Below are positions 55,030-64,000 of a stretch of DNA of 64,000 nucleotides, piece after piece. The first letter of the stretch is position 1; each line of letters begins with the position of its first letter. A model generated the notes under the pieces. The model worked only from the letters and a program-made list of their open reading frames with translations. It was not told the DNA's origin and searched no databases. This DNA is from Porites lobata (taxonomy: Eukaryota; Cnidaria; Anthozoa; Scleractinia; Poritidae): the NCBI GenBank assembly GCA_942486035.1, contig CALNXK010000094.1:1937501-2001500 (forward strand), written 5' to 3'. A program made the translations under genes and the position numbers.

Positions 55030-55720
55030 CCATGTATATTATGCCGGGGCACATAGTTTTCTCGAAGGACTCGTGTCCTTTTCCTTCCGTATCGAGATGC
55101 ACTAGACTCAGGTATCGTTTCTTCAGCTTCTTGCTCCTGTTGACTATCCGCTGCCTGGTCTCTTGAGGGGTTTAGTTCCAAGAAGTTACTATTAGTAGGT
55201 CCAACAATGCACTTTACCCTGTAACTGTCAGTGGCAGACTCTGAATTTGAGTTAGAGGCAGCTGGCTGAATGTTTTTCTGTCCTGCACAATAAAAGTCAT
55301 AATCTTACCTCCAATATGTGCCTTCACCACTCTCACTTTCTCACATTTCTTTCTTTTAAATGCAAATATTGTGGTGATTAATGTAAAGTTCAAGTTCACC
55401 TACTCTAAGGGATGACAACTGGTTTCTGTGATAGAGATCTTCCAGTCAATATCATTGTATTCCTGTTACTTCTTTGCCCACGCTTCAATGATGCTTCAAC
55501 AATGTGCGAGAAGTTTCCCTTTCCTACAAAAGCCTGCCTGCCTTTAACAGAATTTGAAAATGTAGGAGATATTTGTTTTTGAGAGGCAGATTTCATGCTA
55601 TTAAAAAAACAAACAAACCTTTTCATTAAAACAACCAAAGGCAATGCAGGCTTGTCGGAGAAAGAAGCGCGTGTTTTTTCCCTTCTATATTTCATTTTGA
55701 AAACTTTTAAAATCCTCAAA
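55030..55720 (-). pseudogene. Unidentified coding fragment
   Basis: On the minus strand an open stretch from about 55300 to a stop near 55030 reads DYDFYCAGQKNIQPAASN, YRVKCIVGPTNSNFLELNP and RYGRKRTRVLRENYVPRHN, low in stops and protein-like, possibly a terminal exon (an AG lies at ATTGTGCAG near 55285). Upstream, 55719-55405 is open in a different frame (KGRQAFVGKGNFSHIVEASL). I do not recognise it. It could be a decayed transposon protein or an exon pair of a host gene. Confidence 0.35.
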
Positions 55721-55784
55721 CTTTATTCTCCCATATTCAAAGTTCAGCCATAAAACGTAAATATCCCACACTGACTGTTCGCAT

Positions 55785-56095
55785 TAGGAAATTTAAGATC
55801 CAACGACGCGGACGGCAACGAGAACGTCAAAAAAACAATTGGACAACAACTTTGCACGTACATCACGCTTTTTTGTACATTTCTTTCCTGTTTTCGCACG
55901 ACTACGACGTGAAACTGAATGACTAATTTTGCGTTTTATGGAGGACGTAAACAAGCAACGACGAAATTTTATTTCTCTTTCTGAGCTTGGCCATGGTCCC
56001 TTGAAATTCAGCTTCAGGAGGGTTCGCCTACATTTGACAAAGTAAGGATTAGGGTAGGAATAATCGCAATAAAGACTGAAGGAACGCACAGTCCC
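55785..56095. repeat. Copy of the 23987-24367 repeat family
   Basis: TACATCACGCTTTTTTGTACATTTCTT, CGCACGACTACGACGTGAAAC, GGACGTAAACAAGCAACGACGAAATTTT and ATTCAGCTTCAGGAGG match the family. The TIR ends are diverged. Confidence 0.7.
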
Positions 56096-56573
56096 TATTT
56101 TCTTGTTTCAGCGCGCACACATTCAATATCGAGATATATTCATATTCAAAGAGAGGGCCGACACTTTTTTTCGAAAAAAGTACGGAAATTCCCCAGTCCT
56201 CTCCCGCCAAGAAAAAACGTACCTCCCCTTGCAGAGTAAAGTTAGATGTAACTGAACATTTAAACGCTATTGTTCTTTGTTACAGTTACGTCTTATGGCC
56301 AAGGCATGTTAAAGTTTTTTTTTGTCTGAGTCTCAGCTGATGAACATTGAACATTGATTTTAATTACTGTCAGCTCTTAAAAGATTTCTATGATCTTAGA
56401 CACTGTTGTAAAGAGGGGGATGTCACAGTACAGCTCACATGTTACGTGTCACGTGTACATTATGCTATCCATGTAGTTAGCCTTCACGTGGAGCGGCTGT
56501 GTTGGAGTTGTAATAAATGTGTTGAGAATGTAAAACAGTCGCCTACTTATGGGTGTCTGTGAAAGCCGCCCCA

Positions 56574-57025
56574 TTATATGTTGATAATAGATTTAAAGGC
56601 ATTTCTCATGTTCTTAAAACGTACAAAGCAAATCACTAAATTCGCACAGGACGGTATAAACGACATTGTCAAACTCCATGGAAGCAGAACGGAGTGTAGC
56701 CGAGGATATCTCTTTTGAACAATCGACATGCCAAGAGCTGGTGGCAAAGAGGCGAACAGCAAGCCGCCAACAATGCACATATCAAGTGCAACTCTTTTCT
56801 CGCGCTGCAATACTATCGACATCTGGAGCGTAACTGCATCACCCAACTGAGCGTTATGACTACGAATAGCGAGCAGTGCTCTAATGTAATTAACAGGCTG
56901 AACAACCAGAAACAGCACACCAAAGGTAGTCACCAACATGAAGCCTGGTACGGGAGGCAAAGCAAATAGAACTAGGACTGTTAACAGCAGCCAGATTATG
57001 TTTGTGAAGATGGCAACTTTAAATG
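56574..57025 (-). CDS. Class A GPCR, C-terminal half (TM4-TM7), partial
   Basis: The minus-strand frame is open from about 57055 to the stop at 56574. Four hydrophobic spans are seen: AIFTNIIWLLLTVLVLFALP (TM4-like), a very short loop, FMLVTTFGVLFLVVQPVNYI (TM5), VALDMCIVGGLLFASLPPAL (TM6), and LLPWSLTMSFIPSCANLVIC (TM7, where NPxxY is altered), followed by the basic helix 8-like FVRFKNMRNAFKSI. TM1-TM3 are absent upstream. A possible acceptor (CTAACCTTATTTTATT...GGGAG|CA) near 57026 suggests a terminal exon; otherwise it is a truncated pseudogene. The ligand is unknown. Confidence 0.65.
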
Positions 57026-57059
57026 CTCCCGCAAAACAGGATCGAATAAAATAAGGTTA

Positions 57060-58424
57060 GTTTAAAGGCAGCCAAATGTAGACTGATGACAATACACAAG
57101 AAGTGAAATTTTACTGAAAAGGAATTTTTCTTTCACGTCCTCGATCTTACTTCGCATTAGGAAGGTTCACGTCGTAGTCGGCCAATCAATGTTCAAGAAA
57201 TGTACCAGCATGCACGTGCCGAGCCGTTCTTTTGCTCGTAAACCAACTGTTTTGTGACGATCTCGATGCCGTCCTCGCGGTGCTTAGAGACCTGATATGG
57301 AAAGGGTATATTAAGGACTGGGTCAATTAAGGCACGTAAACTACACGAAAGAAAATGAAGGGGGTTGTCTATCTCTGTAAATAAGCAACACATTCAAAGG
57401 AAACTTAAGTAAGAGCTTAAGCATGTTGTAAACGTTAAGTCTGATTGAAAGTTGTCACAATAGGTGTCACGTGACTCAAACTGAAAACATTCATCAAGGG
57501 TAGGCATACCACCATTCCAGTTAAATCTGGAAAGTACTTCAGATAGGTAAAACAATACCACAAAAAATTCTTAATAATAGTATTTTTACCCTGCCTCCAG
57601 AATCCTCAAAGAAAAAATAACATAGATAATTTAATGACTGTAAACCTACCACACCTTTTCTTTCAAAGATAGACTACCCCCTTACATTCCAGAGCAAAAA
57701 AGTGGCAGACCCAGGTCTTAATATACCTGAGTAAAGGTATCTAAGGCCTTAAGGCCAAAGGTCGAACTTTTCATAAGACGAACAAAATTCGAATCTGGGT
57801 CGAAAAAAACTAAGCTAAGATCGTCTATTGGACGTCGAAATTTCACCCGAACGAGGCTAAATATTTATCATTCATTTGTACAAATTTTTGATTTATTAGT
57901 TTAGTTCATCGCATTTGAAGATCCACGTTTGTCCCGGAGACGAACTTTTCCTAAACTTAACACCGGTACTTCAAGAAGTGCGTTTTAGGCAATGAATGTC
58001 TCTTGAATCGTATATGAAACCCTTCTTCGACTTTATAACATGAAAAAAGTATCTATTGTTTTGACTTACACGGATGAGCCGAGGTAAACATATGTTTTTA
58101 TGCTCGGTGCGTAGGGAATTATGCGTGCGAATGGAGGTTAGGTAATGCGTACTGCATTCAGGCGTGTTCATCACGCTTATTGTTGGGTTGTGTTTAAATA
58201 GGTTCACCACGTGTTGTGCTCTTACTTTAGGTCATTTCAGTGGGTGTAATCGACCGTCACTTAGTTTTCCTCTTTCTTCCTTTTTTATTTACAGGTCATT
58301 CAGCGTCCAGAGACTTCCTCGGGGTTTTCATCGGCTGTCTCCTCTATCACTTCAAGAAATTTTACTAATTTTCGTCCTCAAACGTCAAAGGACGCCTTTG
58401 TTAAAGGCCGTTATGACATCTGCT
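57060..58424. other. Intergenic, no gene recognised
   Basis: No TM1-TM3 of the GPCR was found. The frame at 57393-57193 (minus) is unrecognised. Toward 58300-58424 the sequence is probably upstream DIRS-like element, but frames are broken. Confidence 0.4.
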
Positions 58425-58998
58425 TCTTGGAGAGCAAGTTGCCCCAACTTATTCTTCACTCCCGGATCAACCTACAAACAGATCCAAAGCTTGTCAAGTA
58501 AAGACAGCGGTTCTTCTGGGCAGCAGTAGTTCCATTGCTGATAGTAAAGCAGTAAATGAAACTCTTGAAGGTATTTTTGACGAAGGTCCAGCTTTAGAGG
58601 AGTGTTTTGAATTTGAGAATTCTCCCGATAGTATTCAATCGGTTAAGGGTAGGCTTAAAGCTCATTTTAGTTTTCGGGCGGATACGTTAGGTGCAAATGA
58701 TTTCATTCTCCGGGTTATTGACAAGGGGTATGCCATACCCTTTATTACATTTCCTCAGAATGCGTTTTTCGACAATAACCATTCAGCACTTACTCACGCT
58801 GATTTTGTTTTGAAGGCTATTCAAGAGCTTATTTTGTCAGGTTCAGTTGTTCAAGTATCTAGTCCTCCTCATGTTGTCAATCCCTTGTCTGTTTCCATAC
58901 AGAGTTGCGGCAAGAAGAGGTTGATTTTAGACCTCAGGCATGTCAATAAACATATCTGGAAAGAAAAGTTTAAGTTTGAGGATATTAGAAACGCTTGT
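58425..58998 (+). pseudogene. DIRS-like retrotransposon RT, N-terminal part (interrupted)
   Basis: A plus-strand frame open up to the Gypsy insertion: AHFSFRADTLGANDFILRVI, GYAIPFITFPQNAFFDNNHS, LILSGSVVQVSSPPHVVNPL and KKRLILDLRHVNKHIWKEK. This is the fingers region of DIRS1-type reverse transcriptases. It stops at codon TGT 58996-58998, where the Gypsy LTR begins, and resumes in frame past the insertion at 63916. No start codon or tyrosine recombinase is in the window. Confidence 0.8.
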
Positions 58999-59190
58999 TG
59001 TAGTACCGCGGTTAGGTTAAAACACACTTTATTCACGACCGTTACACTCCGAACTCAGAACGCTAACCCACTCGAATAAATTACAACGCACGCTATCTAT
59101 AGTACATGCAAATTACGTAATTCCCGTGTGTATTACATCACATTCATTCTCTCGCTTCTACGCGCTTGCATTAGCATCGTATACACTACA
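58999..59190 (-). repeat. Gypsy 3' LTR
   Basis: 192 bp, beginning TGTAGTGTATACGATGC and ending GCGGTACTACA in element sense. No difference from the 5' LTR was found by eye. Confidence 0.95.
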
Positions 59191-59311
59191 TTCCCTTCCT
59201 TGATCAAATTTAGCAGGAAGGCAGTTTTTAAAGGCTGCAAAAACCCTAAATGTTCAGCAAAACAAAGTCTTTGAATTAAACTAGACAAAACAAAAAAAAG
59301 AAGAAGAAGTC

Positions 59312-62300
59312 CTAAACATCCAGGACAAAGTCTTTATAGCGCGCAGGCTGTCTTATAGTTCGGGTCGACCTCCGCACAGGCCTTTCCGCTGCGTTATCTT
59401 CCTTTTCGGTAGAGTGCCCAGCTTGTACTTGGGAATTTTCAGATACTCCTGTAGTCCCTGGAATTCCGCTTGGCCCTGATACCTCTGTCGTCTCCGGAAC
59501 TCTGCTTGGCCCTGGCTCATCCGTCTGTACTGTAGAACTTACTTGTACCACTTGGTCTTCGTTGCCATTGGATACACCGTTGTGCTCGTTGTACCTCTTT
59601 ACGAACGCAGTGTTCCTTTTCAGTTGCACACCAGCTTCGTTCCTAAGCGTTACCTCTGTTCCTGTCCTCTGAACCACCTTAAAAGGAGCAGGGTTGAAGT
59701 TGGTAGACAGCTTGTTCGTTTTTTCGGCTTTCAAAAGTACCGTGTCACCAACACGTATGCTCTTGGGCGTGGCACCTCTCTTGAGATCTGCATAAGCTTT
59801 GCCCTTTAATTTACTTGACCAATCCCGCTCTCGCACTTCTTCGCCTGGCACCCCGACCGTCTCTCTCCTTAACTCTGGCAATTTGGACCTAACCTCGTGT
59901 CCAAACATCATGTAACAGGGGGTAGTCCCCGTCGTCGTTTGCGGAGTGGATCTGTACGCCATCAACCATACAAGCAATTCAGTTCTCCAGTTCTTTCCTT
60001 CTAAATGTGCAATCTGTAGACATTTAAGTAACGAGCGATTTTGGCGTTCCACCTCTCCATTACCTTGAGGCCACAACGGCGTCGTTTTCCTGTGCTCAAT
60101 ACCATTTGTGCGTAAATATGCTTCAAATTCTTCGGATACGAACTGGGGCCCATTATCTGTCCTTAAAGAGAACGGAAAACCGAATCTGGCAAACATGGGT
60201 GCAAGTGCTTCGATGACCTTGGCACTTGTTGTAGACTTCAGAATAGCAACTTCTAAGAAACGACTGTAGTAATCGACCACCACCAAAATACTCTCTCCTG
60301 TGGGTAGGGGTCCCAGCAGATCTGCTCCACAATCCTGCCAAGGAGCACTTGGAGGAAGAACGCGGGACATCGGCTCAGGAGGGTTAAATCCAGAAGTGAC
60401 CTGGCAGCCATGACAAACTTTACAAAATTTCTCAACTTCCTTGTCCATTCCCGGCCACCAAACTTTACTACGGAGCCGATACTTCGTCTTCACTATACCC
60501 TGGTGCCCTTCGTGTGCCAGCCGCACCACCCTGTTGCGCAGGAGCTTGGGAACCACAATCCTTGTGCCGCGAAGCAATAGCTCACCATAGACGCATAATT
60601 CGTCCTTGACTTGTGCATACGAGGGAAGTGTACACCGGTCCCAGTCCCCTGACCTCACGCATTTCTTTACTATCGTCAATTCTTCGTCAAAATAGGAAGC
60701 TTCTTCAATTTCTGTAGGTGATAGAGCAACGGGTATACAGCTTATAGCAATGGCTCTGACAAAGTCGTAGTCTTCTCCATGGTCCACTTGATCCAAGGAG
60801 TTCAAACGGGACAGCGCGTCGGCTATATTTGTCTTCCCAGGGCGGTACACCACTTTAAAATCGTACCCTTGTAGTCTTAAGACCCATCTCTCTATTCGGG
60901 CGCAAGGCTTTGAAGTGCGCGAGTAGACACGCTCTAAAGGCTTGTGATCTGTTTCCAACTCGAAGCTCTGTCCGGAAACGTACATGTTGAACCGTTCACA
61001 CGCCCAAACCAAGGCAAGTGCCTCTTTCTCTGTTTGGCTGTAGCGTCGTTCCACGTCAGTTAGGCTCCTCGACGCGTAGGAGACAACTCTCCACATTCCC
61101 CCCTGCTGCTGGGTGAGAACCGCTCCTAATCCAACTGGAGACGCATCGGCAATGATTCGCGTTTTGCAGCCAACCTTAAAATAAGCCAGTGTCTCTGCCT
61201 GGGTGATTAGACGCTTCAGTTCCTCAAAGGCTGTTTGCTGCTCTTTACCCCAGTGAAACACGATGCCCTTCCTGGTTAACTCTTGAATAGGCTTGGCCAC
61301 GGACGCCACGTCAGGCATGAACTTAGCGGAATATTGGACAAGACCCATAAACGATCGCACTTCACTTGCGTCTTTGGGAGATCTAGCATCTCTTATAGCA
61401 GCAATCTTCTCTTCGGATGGGTTTATGCCGTCACTAGTCAGCTCGTGACCAAAGAACGTAAGCCTTGACAATCTAAACTCGCACTTGTCTCCGTTCACCG
61501 TCAACCCCACTTCACTCAGCCTATCTAACACCGCAAAAAGACGCTTGTCATGTTCCTCCACGTCACACCCATGAACAATGAGATCGTCCGCAATGTTCGC
61601 AACCCCAGCACAACCCCTTAACACATCTCTAATGATCTGCTGATATTTCTCCGGCGCCGACGTTACGCCAAACATCAACCGCTTGTAACGATAAAGCCCT
61701 CGATGCGTGACAAACGTAGTGATGTGGCGACTTTCCTCACTGAGTAAAATCTGGTGAAAACCCCACTTGAGATCTATCTTGCTGAACACCGTACTGCCAT
61801 TCAAGTCGTGAAACAGCTCCTCAACGGTTGGAATTGGGTGACGCTCTCGGACGATTGCTTCATTTGCACGACGCATATCAACACAGACTCTTACGTCGCC
61901 ATCGCCTTTGGGAACCACCACCAACGGCGAAATCCATCCTGACGGCCCCTCCGGCACTTCCTCTATAATGTCAAGCTCCAAAAGTTCATCCAGCTTTGCA
62001 TCCACTTTCTCGCGTAACCCGAACGGTATCCTGCGTACATGCTGCGCTACAGGCTTCACCGACTCATCAATGTGTAGCTTAAGCTCGTAGCCCTTCAAAA
62101 GACCAACACCACTAAACAAGTGCTTGTATTTCTCTCTGACATCCCCGTCCGATCGCCCACCGTCAACACTGTTTGTCTGGAAAGGACCAATACGCAACAG
62201 GTTTAGCGCCTCGGCAGTCTCTCGGCCCAACAGCGTGCGACCATCGCCTTCAACCACTACAAAATCAGCATTACTTCCGTTTTGAAACCCAGCCAGCGTG

Positions 62301-63580
62301 ACATCTGCCGTGAACGTTCCTAGGGTCGGTAAAGGTTCTGTACCACCATAAGCAAAAAGTTCCTTTGCAGATTTGCGAGACTCACAGTTAATCCCCTTCT
62401 GCTTTAACAACTCCCAGGCCTGCTGGCCCATAACATTACATGAAGCTCCCGAATCAATGAGAACATCGGGTACGTCTACACCACCAATGACCAGCGTTAC
62501 CAAAGCGCTCCTTTGTTCCTTGCGATCATTCACCTGTTCCACTGAAAAGGCATAATCGGGTCTTTGCGAACGACCTGGTGTAGCGAAGTCTCCTTTGTCT
62601 TCTTCTCCAGGGCTAGGTCTTCCAGTCACGAGGTTCGTCTCTCGCCCTCCGCGTCCGCGTCCACCTCGACCCAGTCCACCAGCACTCCTGCCTCCTCTGC
62701 CGCCTCCGCCTCTGCTACTCTCAGGCCCTCTAGATCCCGAATGGGTCCTGCTTAGCTGATGGAGTCGAGGGCATTTAACTTTGAAATGGCCTGTTTCGCC
62801 GCACTTCCTGCAAGTTTGACCACGCGCCGGGTACTTTTTGTCTTGACTGAAGTGTCCTTCTTGTCCGCAGCTAAAGCACGTCTTTGCTTTCCTGGGATTT
62901 TTGTTTCCATACAGCCTGCCACCCACTGCATTGACCTGGTTATCTGCTTGGTCGGTACTGTATTGCTTCAGTTGTCGATCAACCGCTTCTTGGGATCTTG
63001 CAACACGCAACAATTCATCTAACGTAACAGTTCCTTCCTTTTCCAGAAATTTCCGGCGTAAATGGCTCGAATAACACTTGTCTATGAGCTGATCGCGAAT
63101 GTAGTCATCCTCGCCGGCGCCAAAATCACAAGTCGCTGCTCGCTGACGCAATCTACAAACGAACTGATCAACTGTCTCTCCGATCCCTTGCGAAATTTGT
63201 CGAAACAAATGTCTCTCAAAGGGAATGTTCGCCTTTGGCACGAAATGGTCGTCCAACACCTTTAACGTTGCTTCAAAACTTGCATCTCCACCCTCACCAG
63301 CTAGTGTGAAATAAATTTCTTGCACATCCATACCAGCGACATGCAACAGCAAAGCACGTTTTTGACCGTCGTTCGATACACCTTTCCCGGTCACATACAA
63401 ACTGAACGCTCGCTTCCACTTCTTCCATTGCTGACTTAAATTGTGCGCCTCTCCGTTTGGATTAAATGGTTCCAATCCACTGACATCTAAAGTAACAGAA
63501 GTCATCCCAGAACCGCCAACAGCATCGCTCGTAGTACCGCTTGTCGCGTTAGTTTCGCCCGATCCACCGCCTCCCGGCAT
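59312..63580 (-). CDS. Gypsy Gag-Pol polyprotein, 1422 aa, intact
   Basis: One uninterrupted frame. Rough residues: Gag 1-220; two CCHC-type zinc knuckles 234-268 (the second, CRKCGETGHFKVKC, is complete; the first lacks its last Cys, which is Tyr in DKKYPA); aspartic protease with DSGASCN near 374; RT with VCVDMRRANEAI, FSKIDLKWGFHQI and IADDLIVHG near 665; RNase H with DASPVGLGAVLTQ near 811; integrase with HEGHQG and CKVCHGC (zinc site, 1022-1058), catalytic D in GADLLGPLP near 1090, RTDNGPQF near 1141 and GEVERQN near 1176. No chromodomain or envelope. Gag and Pol share one frame with no shift site. All catalytic residues are present. Confidence 0.97.
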   Translation of the reverse strand: MPGGGGSGETNATSGTTSDAVGGSGMTSVTLDVSGLEPFNPNGEAHNLSQQWKKWKRAFSLYVTGKGVSNDGQKRALLLHVAGMDVQEIYFTLAGEGGDASFEATLKVLDDHFVPKANIPFERHLFRQISQGIGETVDQFVCRLRQRAATCDFGAGEDDYIRDQLIDKCYSSHLRRKFLEKEGTVTLDELLRVARSQEAVDRQLKQYSTDQADNQVNAVGGRLYGNKNPRKAKTCFSCGQEGHFSQDKKYPARGQTCRKCGETGHFKVKCPRLHQLSRTHSGSRGPESSRGGGGRGGRSAGGLGRGGRGRGGRETNLVTGRPSPGEEDKGDFATPGRSQRPDYAFSVEQVNDRKEQRSALVTLVIGGVDVPDVLIDSGASCNVMGQQAWELLKQKGINCESRKSAKELFAYGGTEPLPTLGTFTADVTLAGFQNGSNADFVVVEGDGRTLLGRETAEALNLLRIGPFQTNSVDGGRSDGDVREKYKHLFSGVGLLKGYELKLHIDESVKPVAQHVRRIPFGLREKVDAKLDELLELDIIEEVPEGPSGWISPLVVVPKGDGDVRVCVDMRRANEAIVRERHPIPTVEELFHDLNGSTVFSKIDLKWGFHQILLSEESRHITTFVTHRGLYRYKRLMFGVTSAPEKYQQIIRDVLRGCAGVANIADDLIVHGCDVEEHDKRLFAVLDRLSEVGLTVNGDKCEFRLSRLTFFGHELTSDGINPSEEKIAAIRDARSPKDASEVRSFMGLVQYSAKFMPDVASVAKPIQELTRKGIVFHWGKEQQTAFEELKRLITQAETLAYFKVGCKTRIIADASPVGLGAVLTQQQGGMWRVVSYASRSLTDVERRYSQTEKEALALVWACERFNMYVSGQSFELETDHKPLERVYSRTSKPCARIERWVLRLQGYDFKVVYRPGKTNIADALSRLNSLDQVDHGEDYDFVRAIAISCIPVALSPTEIEEASYFDEELTIVKKCVRSGDWDRCTLPSYAQVKDELCVYGELLLRGTRIVVPKLLRNRVVRLAHEGHQGIVKTKYRLRSKVWWPGMDKEVEKFCKVCHGCQVTSGFNPPEPMSRVLPPSAPWQDCGADLLGPLPTGESILVVVDYYSRFLEVAILKSTTSAKVIEALAPMFARFGFPFSLRTDNGPQFVSEEFEAYLRTNGIEHRKTTPLWPQGNGEVERQNRSLLKCLQIAHLEGKNWRTELLVWLMAYRSTPQTTTGTTPCYMMFGHEVRSKLPELRRETVGVPGEEVRERDWSSKLKGKAYADLKRGATPKSIRVGDTVLLKAEKTNKLSTNFNPAPFKVVQRTGTEVTLRNEAGVQLKRNTAFVKRYNEHNGVSNGNEDQVVQVSSTVQTDEPGPSRVPETTEVSGPSGIPGTTGVSENSQVQAGHSTEKEDNAAERPVRRSTRTIRQPARYKDFVLDV

Positions 63581-63652
63581 CGCTGAAATAAATCCTTGAC
63601 GAAATCCTCGACGAAATCCACAGCGAAATTTTCAACGAAACTCTTGAAACCC

Positions 63653-63712
63653 TCGGCGAAATCCTCGAAATATCCTCGAAATATCCTCGAAATATCCTCG
63701 AAGTATCCTCGT
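63653..63712 (-). repeat. 11-bp tandem repeats in the Gypsy leader
   Basis: The unit TTCGAGGATAT (element sense) repeats about four times between the primer-binding site and Gag, followed by looser TTCG(C/T)CGAGGATTTCG units. In another frame the repeats read as FEDISRIFRGYFED-like peptides, probably fortuitous. Confidence 0.75.
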
Positions 63713-63718
63713 CGCCAA

Positions 63719-63910
63719 TGTAGTACCGCGGTTAGGTTAAAACACACTTTATTCACGACCGTTACACTCCGAACTCAGAACGCTAACCCACTCGAATAAA
63801 TTACAACGCACGCTATCTATAGTACATGCAAATTACGTAATTCCCGTGTGTATTACATCACATTCATTCTCTCGCTTCTACGCGCTTGCATTAGCATCGT
63901 ATACACTACA
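63719..63910 (-). repeat. Gypsy 5' LTR
   Basis: Identical to 58999-59190. It should hold the promoter for the element. On its inner side, TTGGCGACGAGG follows at once as the likely primer-binding site; the priming tRNA was not identified. Confidence 0.95.
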
Positions 63911-64000
63911 CTTGTGTTTATCTTCCTCCCGATCATTTCATGTTTAAATTTGATCTCAAATCTGGCTACCACCATATTGATATTTTGCAGGATCATCAAA
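63911..64000 (+). pseudogene. DIRS-like RT, continuation after the Gypsy insertion
   Basis: After the second CTTGT, the plus strand reads FKFDLKSGYHHIDI, the RT palm motif with the first catalytic Asp, and stays open to the window edge. The frame agrees with the upstream piece once one copy of the 5-bp duplication is discounted. The remainder, including any RNase H and tyrosine recombinase, lies outside the window. Confidence 0.8.

Larger units (their letters stand above)
58994..63915 (-). mobile_element. Ty3/Gypsy LTR retrotransposon, full length, young
   Basis: LTRs 58999-59190 and 63719-63910 (192 bp, TG...CA) appear identical. CTTGT flanks both sides (58994-58998, 63911-63915). In element sense (minus) the order is 5' LTR, primer-binding region starting TTGGCGACGAGGATAC, leader with 11-bp repeats, one long Gag-Pol frame, polypurine tract AAGGAAGGGAA at 59201-59191, 3' LTR. 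The element is about 4.9 kb with no envelope frame. Identical LTRs imply a recent insertion that may still be competent. Confidence 0.97.

Noticed and set aside
63502..63756. 84-codon minus-strand frame overlapping the Gypsy LTR and leader
   Set aside because: Its regular FED/FVED pattern comes from the 11-bp DNA repeats; it overlaps the start of the real Gag frame.
1..64000. CRISPR arrays, bacterial operons or phage defence systems
   Set aside because: No regularly spaced repeats of that kind; introns and retroelements show animal nuclear DNA.

Overview
This is animal nuclear DNA: AT-rich, intron-rich and full of transposon relics, with no bacterial-style operons. The best fit is a cnidarian, most likely an anthozoan such as a stony coral. 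The reasons are a secreted gene that combines H-type lectin units with a terminal EGF-TLDc module, DIRS-like, Penelope-like and Gypsy retroelements, and very many short inverted-repeat elements. The taxon is an inference and no species is named.

One large host gene dominates. It lies on the minus strand from a start codon at 39526 to a stop at 10489. I traced 17 coding exons whose splice phases all agree. They sum to 3138 nt, or 1045 residues plus stop. Domain order: signal peptide, three H-type lectin units, follistatin/Kazal module, three more H-type lectin units, C-type lectin domain, calcium-binding EGF, TLDc domain. The two lectin triplets have matching exons of nearly equal length, so the first half was duplicated inside the gene. 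A TATA box lies just upstream. The protein should be secreted and glycan-binding; its job is unknown.

Layout: 1-3.3 kb is a 1.23-kb direct duplication ending at the tip of a small transposon, followed by a foldback element with 158-bp arms. 4.7-5.2 kb is a LINE 3' end. 8.8-10.2 kb is an inverted-repeat element carrying a decayed Penelope-like reverse transcriptase. 10.5-39.5 kb is the lectin-TLDc gene, its introns packed with elements (PIF/Harbinger-like with TTA duplication, CR1/L2-type LINE, many MITEs, a tRNA-like SINE). 39.6-43.4 kb is intergenic with a LINE fragment and a MITE that has a paralogous empty site. 43.4-46.8 kb is a 3.4-kb element with about 460-bp terminal inverted repeats, an 8-bp target duplication and unidentified coding sequence. 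48.1-49.5 kb is a second element with an 8-bp duplication. 52.3-53.6 kb is a pair of inverted arms. 53.7-55.0 kb is a LINE fragment. 55.0-55.7 kb is an unidentified coding fragment. 56.6-57.0 kb is the C-terminal half of a class A GPCR. 58.4 kb to the end is a DIRS-like reverse transcriptase interrupted by a young Gypsy retrotransposon with identical 192-bp LTRs, 5-bp duplications and an intact 1422-residue Gag-Pol frame.

Splice sites were read by eye from GT/AG consensus and phase. Transposon classes rest on terminal sequences, target duplications and protein motifs, not database searches.
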